Positions 26,595 through 37,501 of a DNA stretch of 64,000 bases are shown here, piece after piece. The notes under the pieces were generated by a model. The model worked only from the letters and a program-made list of their open reading frames with translations. It ran no database searches and was not told the origin of the DNA. Origin of the DNA: Comamonadaceae bacterium 2PF (GTDB taxonomy: Bacteria > Pseudomonadota > Gammaproteobacteria > Burkholderiales > Burkholderiaceae_C); assembly GCA_005502875.1 (NCBI GenBank), contig SCMV01000008.1:33921-97920 (forward strand), in the 5' to 3' direction. Positions within the stretch are counted from its first letter, which is position 1. Each line of letters starts with the position of its first letter. The position numbers were made by a program, and so were the translations under genes.

Positions 26595-29500
26595 TCACTT
26601 CTTCTTGTCGTCGCGTTCGCTGTCTTCATCCTTGTCCGAGCCGAAGCCCAGGAAGTCGAGCAGCAGTCGGCGTTTGGGCGTTGACGTGCCACGCGATTCG
26701 GCCTGGCTCGGGCCCGCCGCGGTGGCGGACTGACCCAGGCTGCCGACGTTGGTCGAGGCGTTGCCCACCGTGGGCGGCGGCGCCAGGTTGCCGCCACCGG
26801 CGATCTGGATGTCGTTGGCGCCAACGATGGTGGGGGCATCGATGGTGATGGCGCCGCCAGCGCGGATGCCAGCCTCACCAGCGTTGATCTCGCCGCGCGG
26901 TGCGAAGAGGTAGAGCTTGCTGTCAGGGTCCAGCGCGGCGATGCCGGAGCCCGAGAAGGACCCGGTGGTGTCGACCACGAGTCGACCATCGACGACGCGG
27001 ACCACCGGTGCCGGCGCCCCGGTGACCGTCTTCGATCCCTTGCCTGCATCGATGTTGCCGAACGAGGCCCACAGCAGCATGTCGCCGTTTTCGACCACGA
27101 AGATGCGGGACTGGTTGACCTCGATGCTGTCGCGCACCACGCCCGTGATGTCGCCACCCGAGGTGGTCACGATGCCCAGCTTGGCGGCCGCCGCCGAATC
27201 GGCCAGGCCGGTCAAGCGGCCCACGTTCATGCCCCCATGCGGCGTGAAGACGTTGATTTGGCTGTTTTGCTGCGTCTTGATGCTGCTGGCGCCCATCAGC
27301 AGGCTGCTGGTGTCCTGGCTGCCCGGGAAGACGGTGGCCAGGGCGTTGAAGCCGCTCTGGTAGGCGTCCAGCTTGGCGTCGGGGGTTGTTTGTTGTGTGG
27401 CGTTGATGCCAGCCACGGTCAGCTCGCGCTTGAGCACCTGGTTGGTGAACAACAGGCGGTGCTCCGTGCTCAGCTGCTCGAAGGCTTGGAGGGCTTGTGC
27501 GTCGCCCAAGTCCTGGGTGCCCGTGCGCAGCTTGAGGTACTCGGACAAGGCCAGCGCGTAAGCGCCACCACGCGCCTTGGCCATGTCCAAGGCCGTGCTG
27601 CGCTGCACCTCGGGTGCCACGGCTTGGGACCACGCCGGGGCCAGCACGTTGCCCAGCAGCGCGGCTTGTTCACGCTGAGGCAGGGTGGCCAGGGCGGCGA
27701 TGGCTTGTGCGGTGGTCAGGTTGGGCTTGGCATCGCGCCCTTGCATGTAGGTGAGCACCGCGGCTTCGAAGGCCTGCGCGCCCACCAGGTCGCGGGCTGC
27801 GACGAGCTGCTCGGCAAAGCCCTGGCCGGCAAAAGCCTGTGCAGCCGCCGAACCCAGACCCGGCACCACCTGACCACCCCTGGCCGCCAGCAACTGCGCA
27901 TACAGGTCGGCCGGTCGGTCGGCCACACCCGCGCCACCCAGCAGGTGGAAGAAGCGTTGCTCGGCCACGCCGAAGTCGCTGGCGCCGGGCTGCACACCGG
28001 CCATGACCGTGAGGTTGGCGCTGCCTTCGGGCAAGGCGCCGTTTTCGCGGTTGCCGTTGGTGTCGATGCCGTCTGCGGCCGTGAGGTTGACATCGCGGCC
28101 GGCCACGAACAAGGCGTCACCAGGGCCGCGAACGCGGGTGGTGCCGATGATGTTCAGGTCGCGACCGGCCTGCACCAGGGAGAGCTCGTTGCCGTCTTGC
28201 TGCTGCACGAGCAGGCCCAGCAGGTTCACGTCTCCGCCCGCGATGATGCGGGTGGCGTCGCCGACTTCGGCGCGCAGGGTCACGTCGCCGGTTTCGGCGA
28301 TCAGGCGGACGGGTTCGCGGCGAGCGCTTTCGGAACTGCCTGCGGTCAGGGCGCCACCGCTGCCGGGTGAGTTCTGGATGGTGAAGGTGCTCAACACATC
28401 TGCGCGCGCCCATTGCACCCCTTCGCCAAAGGGTGAATTGGCCCACACCGTGACCCCGGATGCTTTCAGGTCCCCACCAGCCAACACATCGAGGCTGGCA
28501 CCACCGGACTGCGGCATCTGGTTGAGGTAAGCGGCCGTGATGTCGCCAAGCGGGGCTGAAAGCCTGCTGTCAGACGGCAGCACCGCAGCGGTACCCCGGT
28601 TGGCAGTGCTCACTCCTGGCGGCATGACTGCGTTGACGAGGATGTCCCCAGACGCAGAGAGGAGGTTCAACGAAGCATCGCGCCCCAGGCCTGCGATGCC
28701 GTAAGAGGTGTCAGCGGAGTCCAATGCCGATGTGCTGTTGCCCCTGCCCTGCAAACCCGCCTCGGTGATCAGGTCAACCAGCACATCTTGCGCTGCCTGC
28801 ACCTGCAACTGCGTGTTCTCATAGAACAGCGAGGCGGCACCCCGCGAAGCCGTGCCTTCGATGTTGAGCCCGGCATCGACCCGACCGGTGCTGCCCCCGA
28901 CCTTGGCCAGCAGGCCCGCGATGTTGCCGTCGGCACTGACTTCGACATCGCCGCCGCCGAATCGATGCACATAGCCGGCATCGTCCTTGTAGCCGCTGGT
29001 CGCGGTCACGAAGCCCATGTCGACCACGTCGCCACCCGCGCGGGCGGTGATGTCGCCGCCGCCAAAGGTGGCCACGCCCATGTCGAACAGGTCGTAGCGA
29101 GCCCACCAGGACTGGCTCTTGTCGGCGTTCACTTCAGACTTGTGGAAGGTCCAGTCGCTGACGAAGCTGGCTTTGCCGACGCTCTGGGTGCGCAGGTCAC
29201 GACCGGCCTGCAGGCTCACGCTGCCGCCGCCGAGCATGAAGGGCAGCTGGCGGGTCGTGTTGACGCCGGTGCCGCGGGTGATGAGGTTGGCGTGGAGTTT
29301 GGTGCTGGTCGCAGACCCTTTGCCGAAGCCTTCGGCGCCGGGCGCCTCTTCGGCACTGGCCAAGAGCCCCGTGGTGTAGACCGTGGCGCGCTCGTTTTCG
29401 AGCACCACGTCGCGAGAGGCCACCACGCGCAGGTCACCGATGGTGCTGCGCACGAAGACCTGCCTGGCCGAAGTGGGCTCATCAGCCGGGTCACCGATGC

Positions 29501-32500
29501 GCACATCGGCCGCGGCGCCCGCTGCGGTGGCGGCCACATCGGCACTGCCCAGGTCGGCGCCGGCCACCAGGGTGATGTCCGAACCGGCCATCAGGGGCAG
29601 GTCGGCTGCGCCCACCTTCATGGCATTCGACAGGGTGGTGTTGGCGGCCGAAGATGCCTGCGCGGTGCCGGGCAAAGGCACGTTCACGAACCCACCCGAC
29701 AAGCTGGCCTGGATGTTCAGGTTGCCCGCGCTGACGATGCTCAGGCTCATCGGCGCGTGAGTGCTTGGCTTGACGACGAACTGGCTGCTGCTGGCTTCCT
29801 TGACCAGTTGGGTCAGGTTCCAGTCGGTCGACAAGGTGAGGTCGCCCTCCGACTGCAGCACCTGGGCGGACTGGACCTTGGCCACGGTGCTGGCGTCCAA
29901 CTTCCCGTTGGCCACCTTGTTGAGCGTGTCCAGGGCCACCGCCGATTGCTGGAAGGCATCGCTGCGGGCCTTGGCGTCCGTCAGGACCTGGGCCGACAGG
30001 TCATCGACCGTGGTGCGTTCTTCGCCCTGCACGGTCAGCGTGCCCACGCCAATCAACGTGGACTGGATCGCGGCCACGCGGGTGTTGCCCACGCCTTGGT
30101 CGCCATCGGCCGCGCCGTCTTCGCGCACACCGGCGCGCAAGGTCAGGCTGCCACCGGCACCTGCCGCGCCGCCCGAGGCACGCACATCGGCCTGCTCGTT
30201 CAGGCGCAGCGCGCCCGAGCGGCTGGCCAGGGTGATGTCACCGCCCGCTTTGCCAGCGCCCTGGGCCGACACATCGAGCGAGGCGCGAGCCTGGCCAGCG
30301 GGGAGGTTGTCCTGACCGATGTCGAGGTCACCTGCGGCGCTGATGGCAATGCGCCCGCCGGTGCTGCCCGAGGCGACGACCTGCCCCAGGATGTTGACGT
30401 TGCCGCCCGAGGTGGCGTCGGCAGCTCGGTCTGCCACCAGGCGCACGTCCTGGGCCACGAGTTTCTTGCCCGCCGACAGGGTGATGTCCTGGCCATCGCG
30501 CTGCTGGAGGTCGAAGGCACGAGATGCGTTGGCGCGTGCAGTCGCCTGGCCTGCCTGCGTGGCGGCGGCTTGGGCCGAAGCGTTCAGCCGGTCCACCAGG
30601 CCATCGAGCGAAGGCGCGGTGCGTGCGTCGATGCGCAAGGCCCCGCCACGCTGGTTGGCATCCGACAGCAGGCGGATGTCACCCGCCACCTTGACCTCGC
30701 CCTTGGGTGCGAGCAGGCGGACGTCGCCGGCTTCGGCTCCCGCCAGGCCCGTTGGCGCCGAGGCGCTCAGCAGGCTGCCTGCTTGCACGTCGATGCCGCC
30801 CTGGGCGGCCTTGGCCTGGATCAGGCCAGCAGAGATGGGCACCGTCACCCCATCGACCTGCCAGCTGCTGCCGTCGGCTAGGGTGCGCGAGCCCGATGAG
30901 AAGGTCACGTCGCCGGCGCTGGCTTCCAGCTTGATGGCACCTGAGGTGACTTCGACCAGGCCTTGCTGGCGCAGCGAGGCGCCGGCCAACTCGATCTGGC
31001 CACCCGTGCCCACGCTGACCTTGCTCACCGCGCCGGGGGCAGTGGCCTGCTCCACGGTCAGCGCGCCCTGGCCCGACTTGATCTGGGCGACAGCGCCGTG
31101 GCCGGTGGTCACGGACTGGGCGCGCAGGTTCACCGCCGCATCGGCCTGCAGGCCGGAGGCGATGGCGCGCGAGGAGGTCTTGACCGTGGTCTGCGTCGTG
31201 CCGTCCACGATTTCGCTGGTGGCGTCGGCGTAGTTGTCCGGGTCGGTCGCCAACGTCACCGTCGTGGTCTCGCGGCGGCTGCTGAGCACCACGCTGCCGG
31301 CCGCAGCCAGGTTCACCTGGCCCGCACCCTGCGTGGCCACGATGCCATCATCGAAGTGGATGTGGCCGTCCTGGCCACCTGCGCCGGTGGCGTTCAGGTT
31401 CAACGTGGCGGTGCCACCCTGGGCCGAACCCGCCTTGCCGCTGGTGTTGCGCAGGCTGAGCGAGCCGGCGGTCACGCTGTTGGTGGCGCCACTGGCTTGC
31501 TTGAGCTCGGGCGTGTCCAACGTGAGGGCTTGCTGAACGGTCAGGTTCTGCCCACTTTGCAGCTCAACGCCGCCGAAGGCCCTCAGGGTCAGGCGATCGA
31601 CCTGTGCGAGCTGGGCCAGCAAGGCGCTGCCCACTTGCAGCGGTGCAGCCTGCCCCGCTGCCGCGGCCACGTCTGCGTCGCCCAGCACCACGCGGTCTGC
31701 GCCCAGCGTCAGGCTGTCTGCCTGCAGGCTGCTGGCCTTGTCCAAGGCCGTGCTGCGGGTGCCTTCGACGACCACGGTGCCGCCCTTGAGCACGGCGCCT
31801 GCGCCCACGCTCACGTCACCAGCCGATCGGTCGATGGGCGCGCCTTCGGTGCTGACGCGACGGGTCTGCACCTGGGCGTCGCTGCTGACGCGCACCAGGG
31901 CGCCATTGCCTTGCGTGGTGCTGTCTTCGGCCACGAAGCTGGCCTGGGTGGCGTCGGGCGCGCTCAGCGCCGCCCCGGCGTTGACCGTCACCTTCGAGGT
32001 GCCCGCCAGGATGACGTCGTTCAGGGCCAGCGGGTTGCTGGCGTCATTGGCCAGGGTCACCTCCTTGGCCTTCACGTCGATCAACCTGGAACCGTCCGCA
32101 GCCTGGCTCGAACGCAGGCCGCCGATCAACAGCGAGTCCACCCCGGTGCGGTTGAGCTGGGCCACGTTGAGCAGCAGCGTGTCTTTCGCCGCAACCTGAG
32201 CCGGGCTCAAGGCCCCGCCAACCTGAACCTTGTCGGACGAGATGTTGAGCTCGCCGCCGCGCCCGCCAGCCAGGCGGTCGAAAGCGAGGTCTCCCTCCAG
32301 GTTGATCTTTTGCGCAGCGATGTTGAGGGTGCCCGCGTCCACGGCCCGGCGAGCGGGCGCCACGCCTTGCCGAGCAGCTTTGGCGTTGACCAGGTCGTCA
32401 AAGGTGGTGGTCTTGATCTCGCTGAAGCGCAGGGCCTGCTCGCGGTTGAGCACCTCGAAGGTGGCTGCTGGGGCTGTGGCCAAAGCGCCGCCCGAATGCC

Positions 32501-35500
32501 CCACCGTGGCGCCGACGCGCACCGCGCCCGTGGCCAGGGTCAGGGCGTCGCCGAAGTTCAGGGGCGTGCTGCTGCTGGTGCGGCGAACCAGGTAACCGCC
32601 AGCCAGCAGCGCATAACGTGCCGGCAGGATGGTGTAGGTGCCCGCCGGCACAGGGCCGCCCTCACCGAACGTGATGGTGCGCGTGGCCGAGGTGTCGAGC
32701 ACGCTGCTGTCCAGGCCCGAGCCGGCCAGCAGGCCAGCATCGACACCGCCCAAACCCTTGACACTGGGCACCACGGCGAAGGTGCCGCTTTCGTAGGTGC
32801 CATGGAAGATGTCGGACGAGCCGCCCGGGCCCGGCACGAACTCCCAGGCCAGCAGGTTGCCGCCAGCCGACAGGTCCACCTTCGCACCCGACTCAACCGA
32901 CAGTTCGCCGCCTTCGGCGTCGAACGTCACCGTCTTGGCGGGCGGTGTGGTGATGGCCACACCGTTGAGTTGCCAGTTGGTGCCGGCTTCGGTGGTGGTG
33001 CCATAAGGCACCGACAGGCCCGCGCCCGAGACCGACAAGTCGGCGTTCTCGGTGAGGGTGATGTCCTTGGACTTGAGCGTGATCTGCCCGAACGGGGCGC
33101 GCACCACGCCGTCCACCGTGATGTGGTCGGCCGCCAGCGTCAGGTTGCCGCCTGCGGACAGCGGCTGAGGCGCCGCGCGGTTGCCGCCGGTGATGGTCAA
33201 GCGGTTGCCATCGGTGACCACGCCGCTGAGCTGCACGGTGAAGTCGGTGGCCGTGGCCACGTTGACCTGGTCGGCGTCCAGGGTGACCTGGGTGGCGCCA
33301 GTGTTCAGGCTGCCAGTGTTTCGCGACTGGCTGATGGCGTGAAAACGGATCTCGTCACGTGCCTGCAGGGTCAGTTGGTCGATGCCCTGGGTCACCTGGT
33401 GGCCGGACAGGTCCACCACGGCACCACGGAGTGTGACGCTGCCCTGCCCGCCCGTGGCCACGCGCTGCGCGCCGAGGGCCTGGTCGGTGTTGGTGCGCGC
33501 CAGGCGACCTGCTGCGGCCAGCACGGCCTGGCTGTTTTCGCGTGCAGCCAGGACCGGCGAGTCGAGCGTCATGTCGCCCTGCACCGACAGGTTCACCTTG
33601 CCCACGGTGGCAATCTCGTCATTGGACTTGAGCTTGAGGTGGGCGAAGCCACCCGCCTGGACCATGTCGGCTGAGACCACGGCCTCGCCTGCCACCAAAT
33701 CCTCAGGCGCCACCGCTTGCTGAATCAGCAGGGTCGCGATCGGCAGCTTTTTGCTGCCAAAGTCGTTGATGCCGACGCTCAGCGTGCCGCCCTGCGCCCC
33801 CGCACCACCTGCCTTGGCTTGCAGGTCAGCGGCCAGGACCCCGCCCTGTGCGCCCATCTGGATGTTGATGGTGCCGCCACTGGACGCCACCTCGGTGCGC
33901 TGAACACGAACTTGCCCCGTGGCGCTCTGGCTGCGCACGTCAATCACGCCGTCTGCGCCATTGGCCAACAGCGTGGCCTGCTTGACCACCTTTCCGTCCT
34001 TGTCCACCTGACGCTCAAACACCAGGGGCGTGGTGGTTTGAAGTGCAACCGGCGTCATCACGTTGATGACACCCCCATCGAGGACCGAGCCAAAACGCTG
34101 CGAGCCGACGTTGCTGGCTGACAGAACCGTGACGCCAGACACATCGAGCACCGCGCCAGCGCCAAAGCGGTAGATGCCTCCGAGCCGCTCATCCAGCTCC
34201 CCCCCTTCGAAAGGGGTGACCAGCCTCGTGGTGATGCTCCCGCCTGCTGCCCGCGCGGCGCCATCCACCTCCAGGCCAACGCCACCGAGGAGTGTGACGC
34301 TGCCACGCGGACCCACGTCAATCTCTGCGCCCGATTGAATTCGCAGGCGACCGTTCTGATCGGACTTGACATCCTTGACCCCTGAGGCACTGAGCGTCAG
34401 GCTGCGCTTGGGTAACAGGTTGTCCGCCTGCACGCCGGTGCTGACGTTGGCCGACAGCTTGCTGCCGGTCGCGGCGTTCAACAGCCTGGCCTTGGCCAGC
34501 CACTGCGCCACCTGGGGCTTGATGCGGGCGCTGCCGTCCACCGTCAGGCGCCGCACGCCGTCGATGTCGAACTGGCTGAAGCCGCCCTGGTTGAAAAAGC
34601 CGCTGCCCAGCACGAAGCCGTCGATCGCTGCGCCCTTTTGCAGCGCCGGGGCGTCCGGCCCCACGATGTCGACCTCACCGACCTTGAGGGTCAGCTTGCC
34701 CGTGTTGGCGTCGCCCACGTCGTTGAAGGCCTTGGTGGCGGTGCCGGCCAAGGTGTGGCCTTGCAGGCTGGCGCCCAACTCGACCGCCTTGAAGCCTCCT
34801 CGCTCCTTGGCTTCGGTGTTGGCCGTCAGGCTGATGCTGCCGGCGCGCGTGCCGGTGATGCCGCCTGTGGTGGACACGGTGGCCCCGCCCGAGACGTCGA
34901 TGGCCGTGCCCGCTTGCAGGTCCAGGCCTGCGGCAGAGCTGATCGTGACCTTGCCGCCCGCCACGGCCGTGCCAGCCAGCCCCCCATCGCGCCGCTGGTT
35001 GACCAAGTCACCGGCGACGTCGATGCGTCGACCGGCCGCCAGCGTGATGCCACCCGCAAACAGCGGGGAGCCAGAAGCCGACTTCGTGGTGACCGACACC
35101 GACGCGCCAGCCCCGCTGATGTCGCCACCCAGGTAGATGCCGTCTTCACCCGCTGCCGACAGGGTCAGGCTGCCGCCTCTCTGCAAAGCGAAGTTGGCAC
35201 CGTCCTCGATCTTCAATCCACCTTGGGTGGACACGGTGATGTCGCCCACACCACTGGCGTTGAACCAGTCCACGGACACGCTGCTGCGATCTGGCAGGGC
35301 CGCCGTCAGCGGGTTGACCCAGTCGACCGCAGGCGCCGCTGCCCCAGGTGCACGCACCGTGAGGCCCCCGACGAGGTTACTCAGCATGTCCAGGCCCAAC
35401 TTCATGGTGGCCAGGCTGGCGCGGGCATCGACACCCGTGCGCTGGCGTTCACCCTGGATCACATCGGCGCGCACCTGGCCGTCGAGCACCATGGAGGGGG

Positions 35501-37478
35501 CATGCACCAGGAGGCCGCCGCCGCTGCCGCCCTGGGTGTAGCCGGCTTCCACCTTGGTGGGGTTGGCCTGACCCTGGTAGACGTTGCCATAGCGGGTGGC
35601 GTCGGCGTCCTGGTAACCCGACACGCCCACGATCTGCACATCGGTGCGGGCGTTGTTCAGCGTGTAGGCCTTGCCGTCGGCGCCCAGCAACCGGGTGGGG
35701 GCCACCACCGCCTCGGTGAAGGTGACCTTGCCGCCCGAGACGTCCACCTGGCTGCCGCCTTGCATCAGCACGGCACCCGTGGAGACGATGTTGACCTGAC
35801 CACCTTGGGCCATGCGTTCGCCAGCCGTGGTCTGGATCGAGTCCTTGTAGCCCTGATGGGTGGCAGCTTCGATGACGGCGGGCGCGCTGCGCACGTCGTA
35901 GACCACCTTCTTATTGAGCAGCTCGCCGTCCTTCAGGAAGGGGTTGCTGGCCAGGTCACCATTGCGCAGCAACTCGGTCTGCACAAAGTTGCGGGCCACC
36001 GAGACCGTGGTGTCGGTGGTGCCGGAGACGTCGATGCGAGCGCCTTCCTGCATCACAAATCGTGCGCCGTCGGCTGCTGCGCCGGACACGTAGGTTGGCT
36101 CTGCAGCCATGGCGTTGTAGCTCGGTGCGGTCTCGGCACGCACGTTCACGTTGGCCGCCGGTGCCTGGATGCTGGCACCCTGCGTCACGACCTGGCCTTG
36201 CGCGTTACGCACCTGGCCTTCCATCACGATGGTCTGGCCCTGCAGTTCCACGCGCGACTGCGTCATCTTGACCGAGCCACCTGCGGTCACGCTGTTGTCG
36301 GGCGTGATCTCGATGCGGCTGCCACTGCCAAGCACCAGCGTGCCCGTGGTGCTGGCGCGGGTGGTGTCGTCGCTGATGACGCCAGACCGCGCCAGCAAAA
36401 AGACCGAGCCGTTTTCCTGCACGCTGGTGGTGGCACGGATGGTGCCGCCCTGGCGAACCGTGTTGGCCATCAGCGTGGTGTTGCCACGCTCGGTCAGGAT
36501 GGTGCCCAGGTTGCTGGCCTCGCCCTCGTTGCCCCGGACCTCGAACAGGAAACCGCGCAGCACCGGCTGGCTGGTGTTGACCTCGGATGCGTAGATCTTG
36601 GCTTCCTTGTCCGGCGACTTCAGGTACACGGCGTCGCCAGCCAGCAGGGCCGTCTGCCCACCTGGCGTGGCGATGGTGCCGGCGTTATCGACCTTGCGGG
36701 CCATCAGGAAGACGCTGCCGCCCGACGGGGTGGTGATGCTGGCGCCCGGGGCCACCCGCACGTAGTTGGTCGGGTGGTCAAAGGTGACCGGGGTGTCTTC
36801 GCCGCTGAGGTCTTCCCAGGCGTAGACAGGCGTGGTGCGGTTGTCGAGGTCGGTCAGGCTCAGGAAGTCTTGATCCGAGATGTTCAAGGTGCTGGCCACC
36901 AGGCCCTGCACGTTGACCTGCGCGCCCTGACCGAACATCACGCCGTTGGGGTTGATGAGGTAGACAGAGCCATTGGACTTGAGCGTGCCGTAGATCTCGC
37001 TGAGCTTGGTGCTGCCGATGACGCGGTGCAAGGACGACGAGCCCGATCCGGGCGTCTCGATCTCGAAGGTGGCCAACGAACCGATGTCGAACGACGACCA
37101 GCTGTACAAACCGGCCTTGCTGGTCTGCACCAGCTTCATCGACACGCTTTGGAGCTTGCCCTCGGCGTCGCGGAACTCGACCTTCGGGCCGAGCTTGCTG
37201 TTTTGCCCCGCCGGTTGGAAGCTGAAGGTCTTGCCGCGGATGGTGCGGGTGCCTTGCAAATCAACGGGCAGCACAAACTTGTCTGGTGCGGCCCACGCGG
37301 CCTGCCCCATCGCCATGGCAACACAAGCGCCCGCCAGCGGACGCATGCTCCAGCGGCGATCCCGCCGGATGCCCGCCCAGGCCTTCAAGCGGCGGGTGAA
37401 CGCTGCACGACGGCCCTCACGCAGAGCGGAGCGACGGCGAACGAAGGCGCGGAAAAAAACAACCATGGCGGGCCTCAT
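26595..37478 (-). CDS. Giant filamentous-haemagglutinin-like TpsA exoprotein (3627 residues)
   Basis: A very large secreted beta-helix protein. A long charged N-terminal extension (ESPR-like, residues 1-45) leads to a hydrophobic signal core and a likely cut after AWA near residue 63. The TPS recognition domain follows, with VIGSTKLSEIYGTLKSNGSV and the NPNG motif (N176-G179) needed for export by the TpsB partner. The rest is thousands of residues of short, irregular Gly/Ala/Thr/Val-rich beta-helix coils. A globular helical segment near the C-terminus (VAEQRFFHLLGGAGVADRPA, then TAQAIAALATLPQREQAALL) resembles the DUF3739 region of such adhesins. The end is a charged tail (KDEDSERDDKKK). No toxin or CdiA-type module is recognised. 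It starts 23 bases after the transporter gene. Likely adhesin/biofilm role. Confidence 0.9.
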   Translation of the reverse strand: MRPAMVVFFRAFVRRRSALREGRRAAFTRRLKAWAGIRRDRRWSMRPLAGACVAMAMGQAAWAAPDKFVLPVDLQGTRTIRGKTFSFQPAGQNSKLGPKVEFRDAEGKLQSVSMKLVQTSKAGLYSWSSFDIGSLATFEIETPGSGSSSLHRVIGSTKLSEIYGTLKSNGSVYLINPNGVMFGQGAQVNVQGLVASTLNISDQDFLSLTDLDNRTTPVYAWEDLSGEDTPVTFDHPTNYVRVAPGASITTPSGGSVFLMARKVDNAGTIATPGGQTALLAGDAVYLKSPDKEAKIYASEVNTSQPVLRGFLFEVRGNEGEASNLGTILTERGNTTLMANTVRQGGTIRATTSVQENGSVFLLARSGVISDDTTRASTTGTLVLGSGSRIEITPDNSVTAGGSVKMTQSRVELQGQTIVMEGQVRNAQGQVVTQGASIQAPAANVNVRAETAPSYNAMAAEPTYVSGAAADGARFVMQEGARIDVSGTTDTTVSVARNFVQTELLRNGDLASNPFLKDGELLNKKVVYDVRSAPAVIEAATHQGYKDSIQTTAGERMAQGGQVNIVSTGAVLMQGGSQVDVSGGKVTFTEAVVAPTRLLGADGKAYTLNNARTDVQIVGVSGYQDADATRYGNVYQGQANPTKVEAGYTQGGSGGGLLVHAPSMVLDGQVRADVIQGERQRTGVDARASLATMKLGLDMLSNLVGGLTVRAPGAAAPAVDWVNPLTAALPDRSSVSVDWFNASGVGDITVSTQGGLKIEDGANFALQRGGSLTLSAAGEDGIYLGGDISGAGASVSVTTKSASGSPLFAGGITLAAGRRIDVAGDLVNQRRDGGLAGTAVAGGKVTISSAAGLDLQAGTAIDVSGGATVSTTGGITGTRAGSISLTANTEAKERGGFKAVELGASLQGHTLAGTATKAFNDVGDANTGKLTLKVGEVDIVGPDAPALQKGAAIDGFVLGSGFFNQGGFSQFDIDGVRRLTVDGSARIKPQVAQWLAKARLLNAATGSKLSANVSTGVQADNLLPKRSLTLSASGVKDVKSDQNGRLRIQSGAEIDVGPRGSVTLLGGVGLEVDGAARAAGGSITTRLVTPFEGGELDERLGGIYRFGAGAVLDVSGVTVLSASNVGSQRFGSVLDGGVINVMTPVALQTTTPLVFERQVDKDGKVVKQATLLANGADGVIDVRSQSATGQVRVQRTEVASSGGTINIQMGAQGGVLAADLQAKAGGAGAQGGTLSVGINDFGSKKLPIATLLIQQAVAPEDLVAGEAVVSADMVQAGGFAHLKLKSNDEIATVGKVNLSVQGDMTLDSPVLAARENSQAVLAAAGRLARTNTDQALGAQRVATGGQGSVTLRGAVVDLSGHQVTQGIDQLTLQARDEIRFHAISQSRNTGSLNTGATQVTLDADQVNVATATDFTVQLSGVVTDGNRLTITGGNRAAPQPLSAGGNLTLAADHITVDGVVRAPFGQITLKSKDITLTENADLSVSGAGLSVPYGTTTEAGTNWQLNGVAITTPPAKTVTFDAEGGELSVESGAKVDLSAGGNLLAWEFVPGPGGSSDIFHGTYESGTFAVVPSVKGLGGVDAGLLAGSGLDSSVLDTSATRTITFGEGGPVPAGTYTILPARYALLAGGYLVRRTSSSTPLNFGDALTLATGAVRVGATVGHSGGALATAPAATFEVLNREQALRFSEIKTTTFDDLVNAKAARQGVAPARRAVDAGTLNIAAQKINLEGDLAFDRLAGGRGGELNISSDKVQVGGALSPAQVAAKDTLLLNVAQLNRTGVDSLLIGGLRSSQAADGSRLIDVKAKEVTLANDASNPLALNDVILAGTSKVTVNAGAALSAPDATQASFVAEDSTTQGNGALVRVSSDAQVQTRRVSTEGAPIDRSAGDVSVGAGAVLKGGTVVVEGTRSTALDKASSLQADSLTLGADRVVLGDADVAAAAGQAAPLQVGSALLAQLAQVDRLTLRAFGGVELQSGQNLTVQQALTLDTPELKQASGATNSVTAGSLSLRNTSGKAGSAQGGTATLNLNATGAGGQDGHIHFDDGIVATQGAGQVNLAAAGSVVLSSRRETTTVTLATDPDNYADATSEIVDGTTQTTVKTSSRAIASGLQADAAVNLRAQSVTTGHGAVAQIKSGQGALTVEQATAPGAVSKVSVGTGGQIELAGASLRQQGLVEVTSGAIKLEASAGDVTFSSGSRTLADGSSWQVDGVTVPISAGLIQAKAAQGGIDVQAGSLLSASAPTGLAGAEAGDVRLLAPKGEVKVAGDIRLLSDANQRGGALRIDARTAPSLDGLVDRLNASAQAAATQAGQATARANASRAFDLQQRDGQDITLSAGKKLVAQDVRLVADRAADATSGGNVNILGQVVASGSTGGRIAISAAGDLDIGQDNLPAGQARASLDVSAQGAGKAGGDITLASRSGALRLNEQADVRASGGAAGAGGSLTLRAGVREDGAADGDQGVGNTRVAAIQSTLIGVGTLTVQGEERTTVDDLSAQVLTDAKARSDAFQQSAVALDTLNKVANGKLDASTVAKVQSAQVLQSEGDLTLSTDWNLTQLVKEASSSQFVVKPSTHAPMSLSIVSAGNLNIQASLSGGFVNVPLPGTAQASSAANTTLSNAMKVGAADLPLMAGSDITLVAGADLGSADVAATAAGAAADVRIGDPADEPTSARQVFVRSTIGDLRVVASRDVVLENERATVYTTGLLASAEEAPGAEGFGKGSATSTKLHANLITRGTGVNTTRQLPFMLGGGSVSLQAGRDLRTQSVGKASFVSDWTFHKSEVNADKSQSWWARYDLFDMGVATFGGGDITARAGGDVVDMGFVTATSGYKDDAGYVHRFGGGDVEVSADGNIAGLLAKVGGSTGRVDAGLNIEGTASRGAASLFYENTQLQVQAAQDVLVDLITEAGLQGRGNSTSALDSADTSYGIAGLGRDASLNLLSASGDILVNAVMPPGVSTANRGTAAVLPSDSRLSAPLGDITAAYLNQMPQSGGASLDVLAGGDLKASGVTVWANSPFGEGVQWARADVLSTFTIQNSPGSGGALTAGSSESARREPVRLIAETGDVTLRAEVGDATRIIAGGDVNLLGLLVQQQDGNELSLVQAGRDLNIIGTTRVRGPGDALFVAGRDVNLTAADGIDTNGNRENGALPEGSANLTVMAGVQPGASDFGVAEQRFFHLLGGAGVADRPADLYAQLLAARGGQVVPGLGSAAAQAFAGQGFAEQLVAARDLVGAQAFEAAVLTYMQGRDAKPNLTTAQAIAALATLPQREQAALLGNVLAPAWSQAVAPEVQRSTALDMAKARGGAYALALSEYLKLRTGTQDLGDAQALQAFEQLSTEHRLLFTNQVLKRELTVAGINATQQTTPDAKLDAYQSGFNALATVFPGSQDTSSLLMGASSIKTQQNSQINVFTPHGGMNVGRLTGLADSAAAAKLGIVTTSGGDITGVVRDSIEVNQSRIFVVENGDMLLWASFGNIDAGKGSKTVTGAPAPVVRVVDGRLVVDTTGSFSGSGIAALDPDSKLYLFAPRGEINAGEAGIRAGGAITIDAPTIVGANDIQIAGGGNLAPPPTVGNASTNVGSLGQSATAAGPSQAESRGTSTPKRRLLLDFLGFGSDKDEDSERDDKKK

Positions 37479-37501
37479 GCAACGGGGGTGACCGGGGGCG
37501 A

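Noticed and set aside
26595..37478. CdiA-type contact-dependent inhibition system
   Set aside because: No toxin domain, no VENN motif and no small immunity gene downstream; the C-terminus is DUF3739-like with a charged tail.
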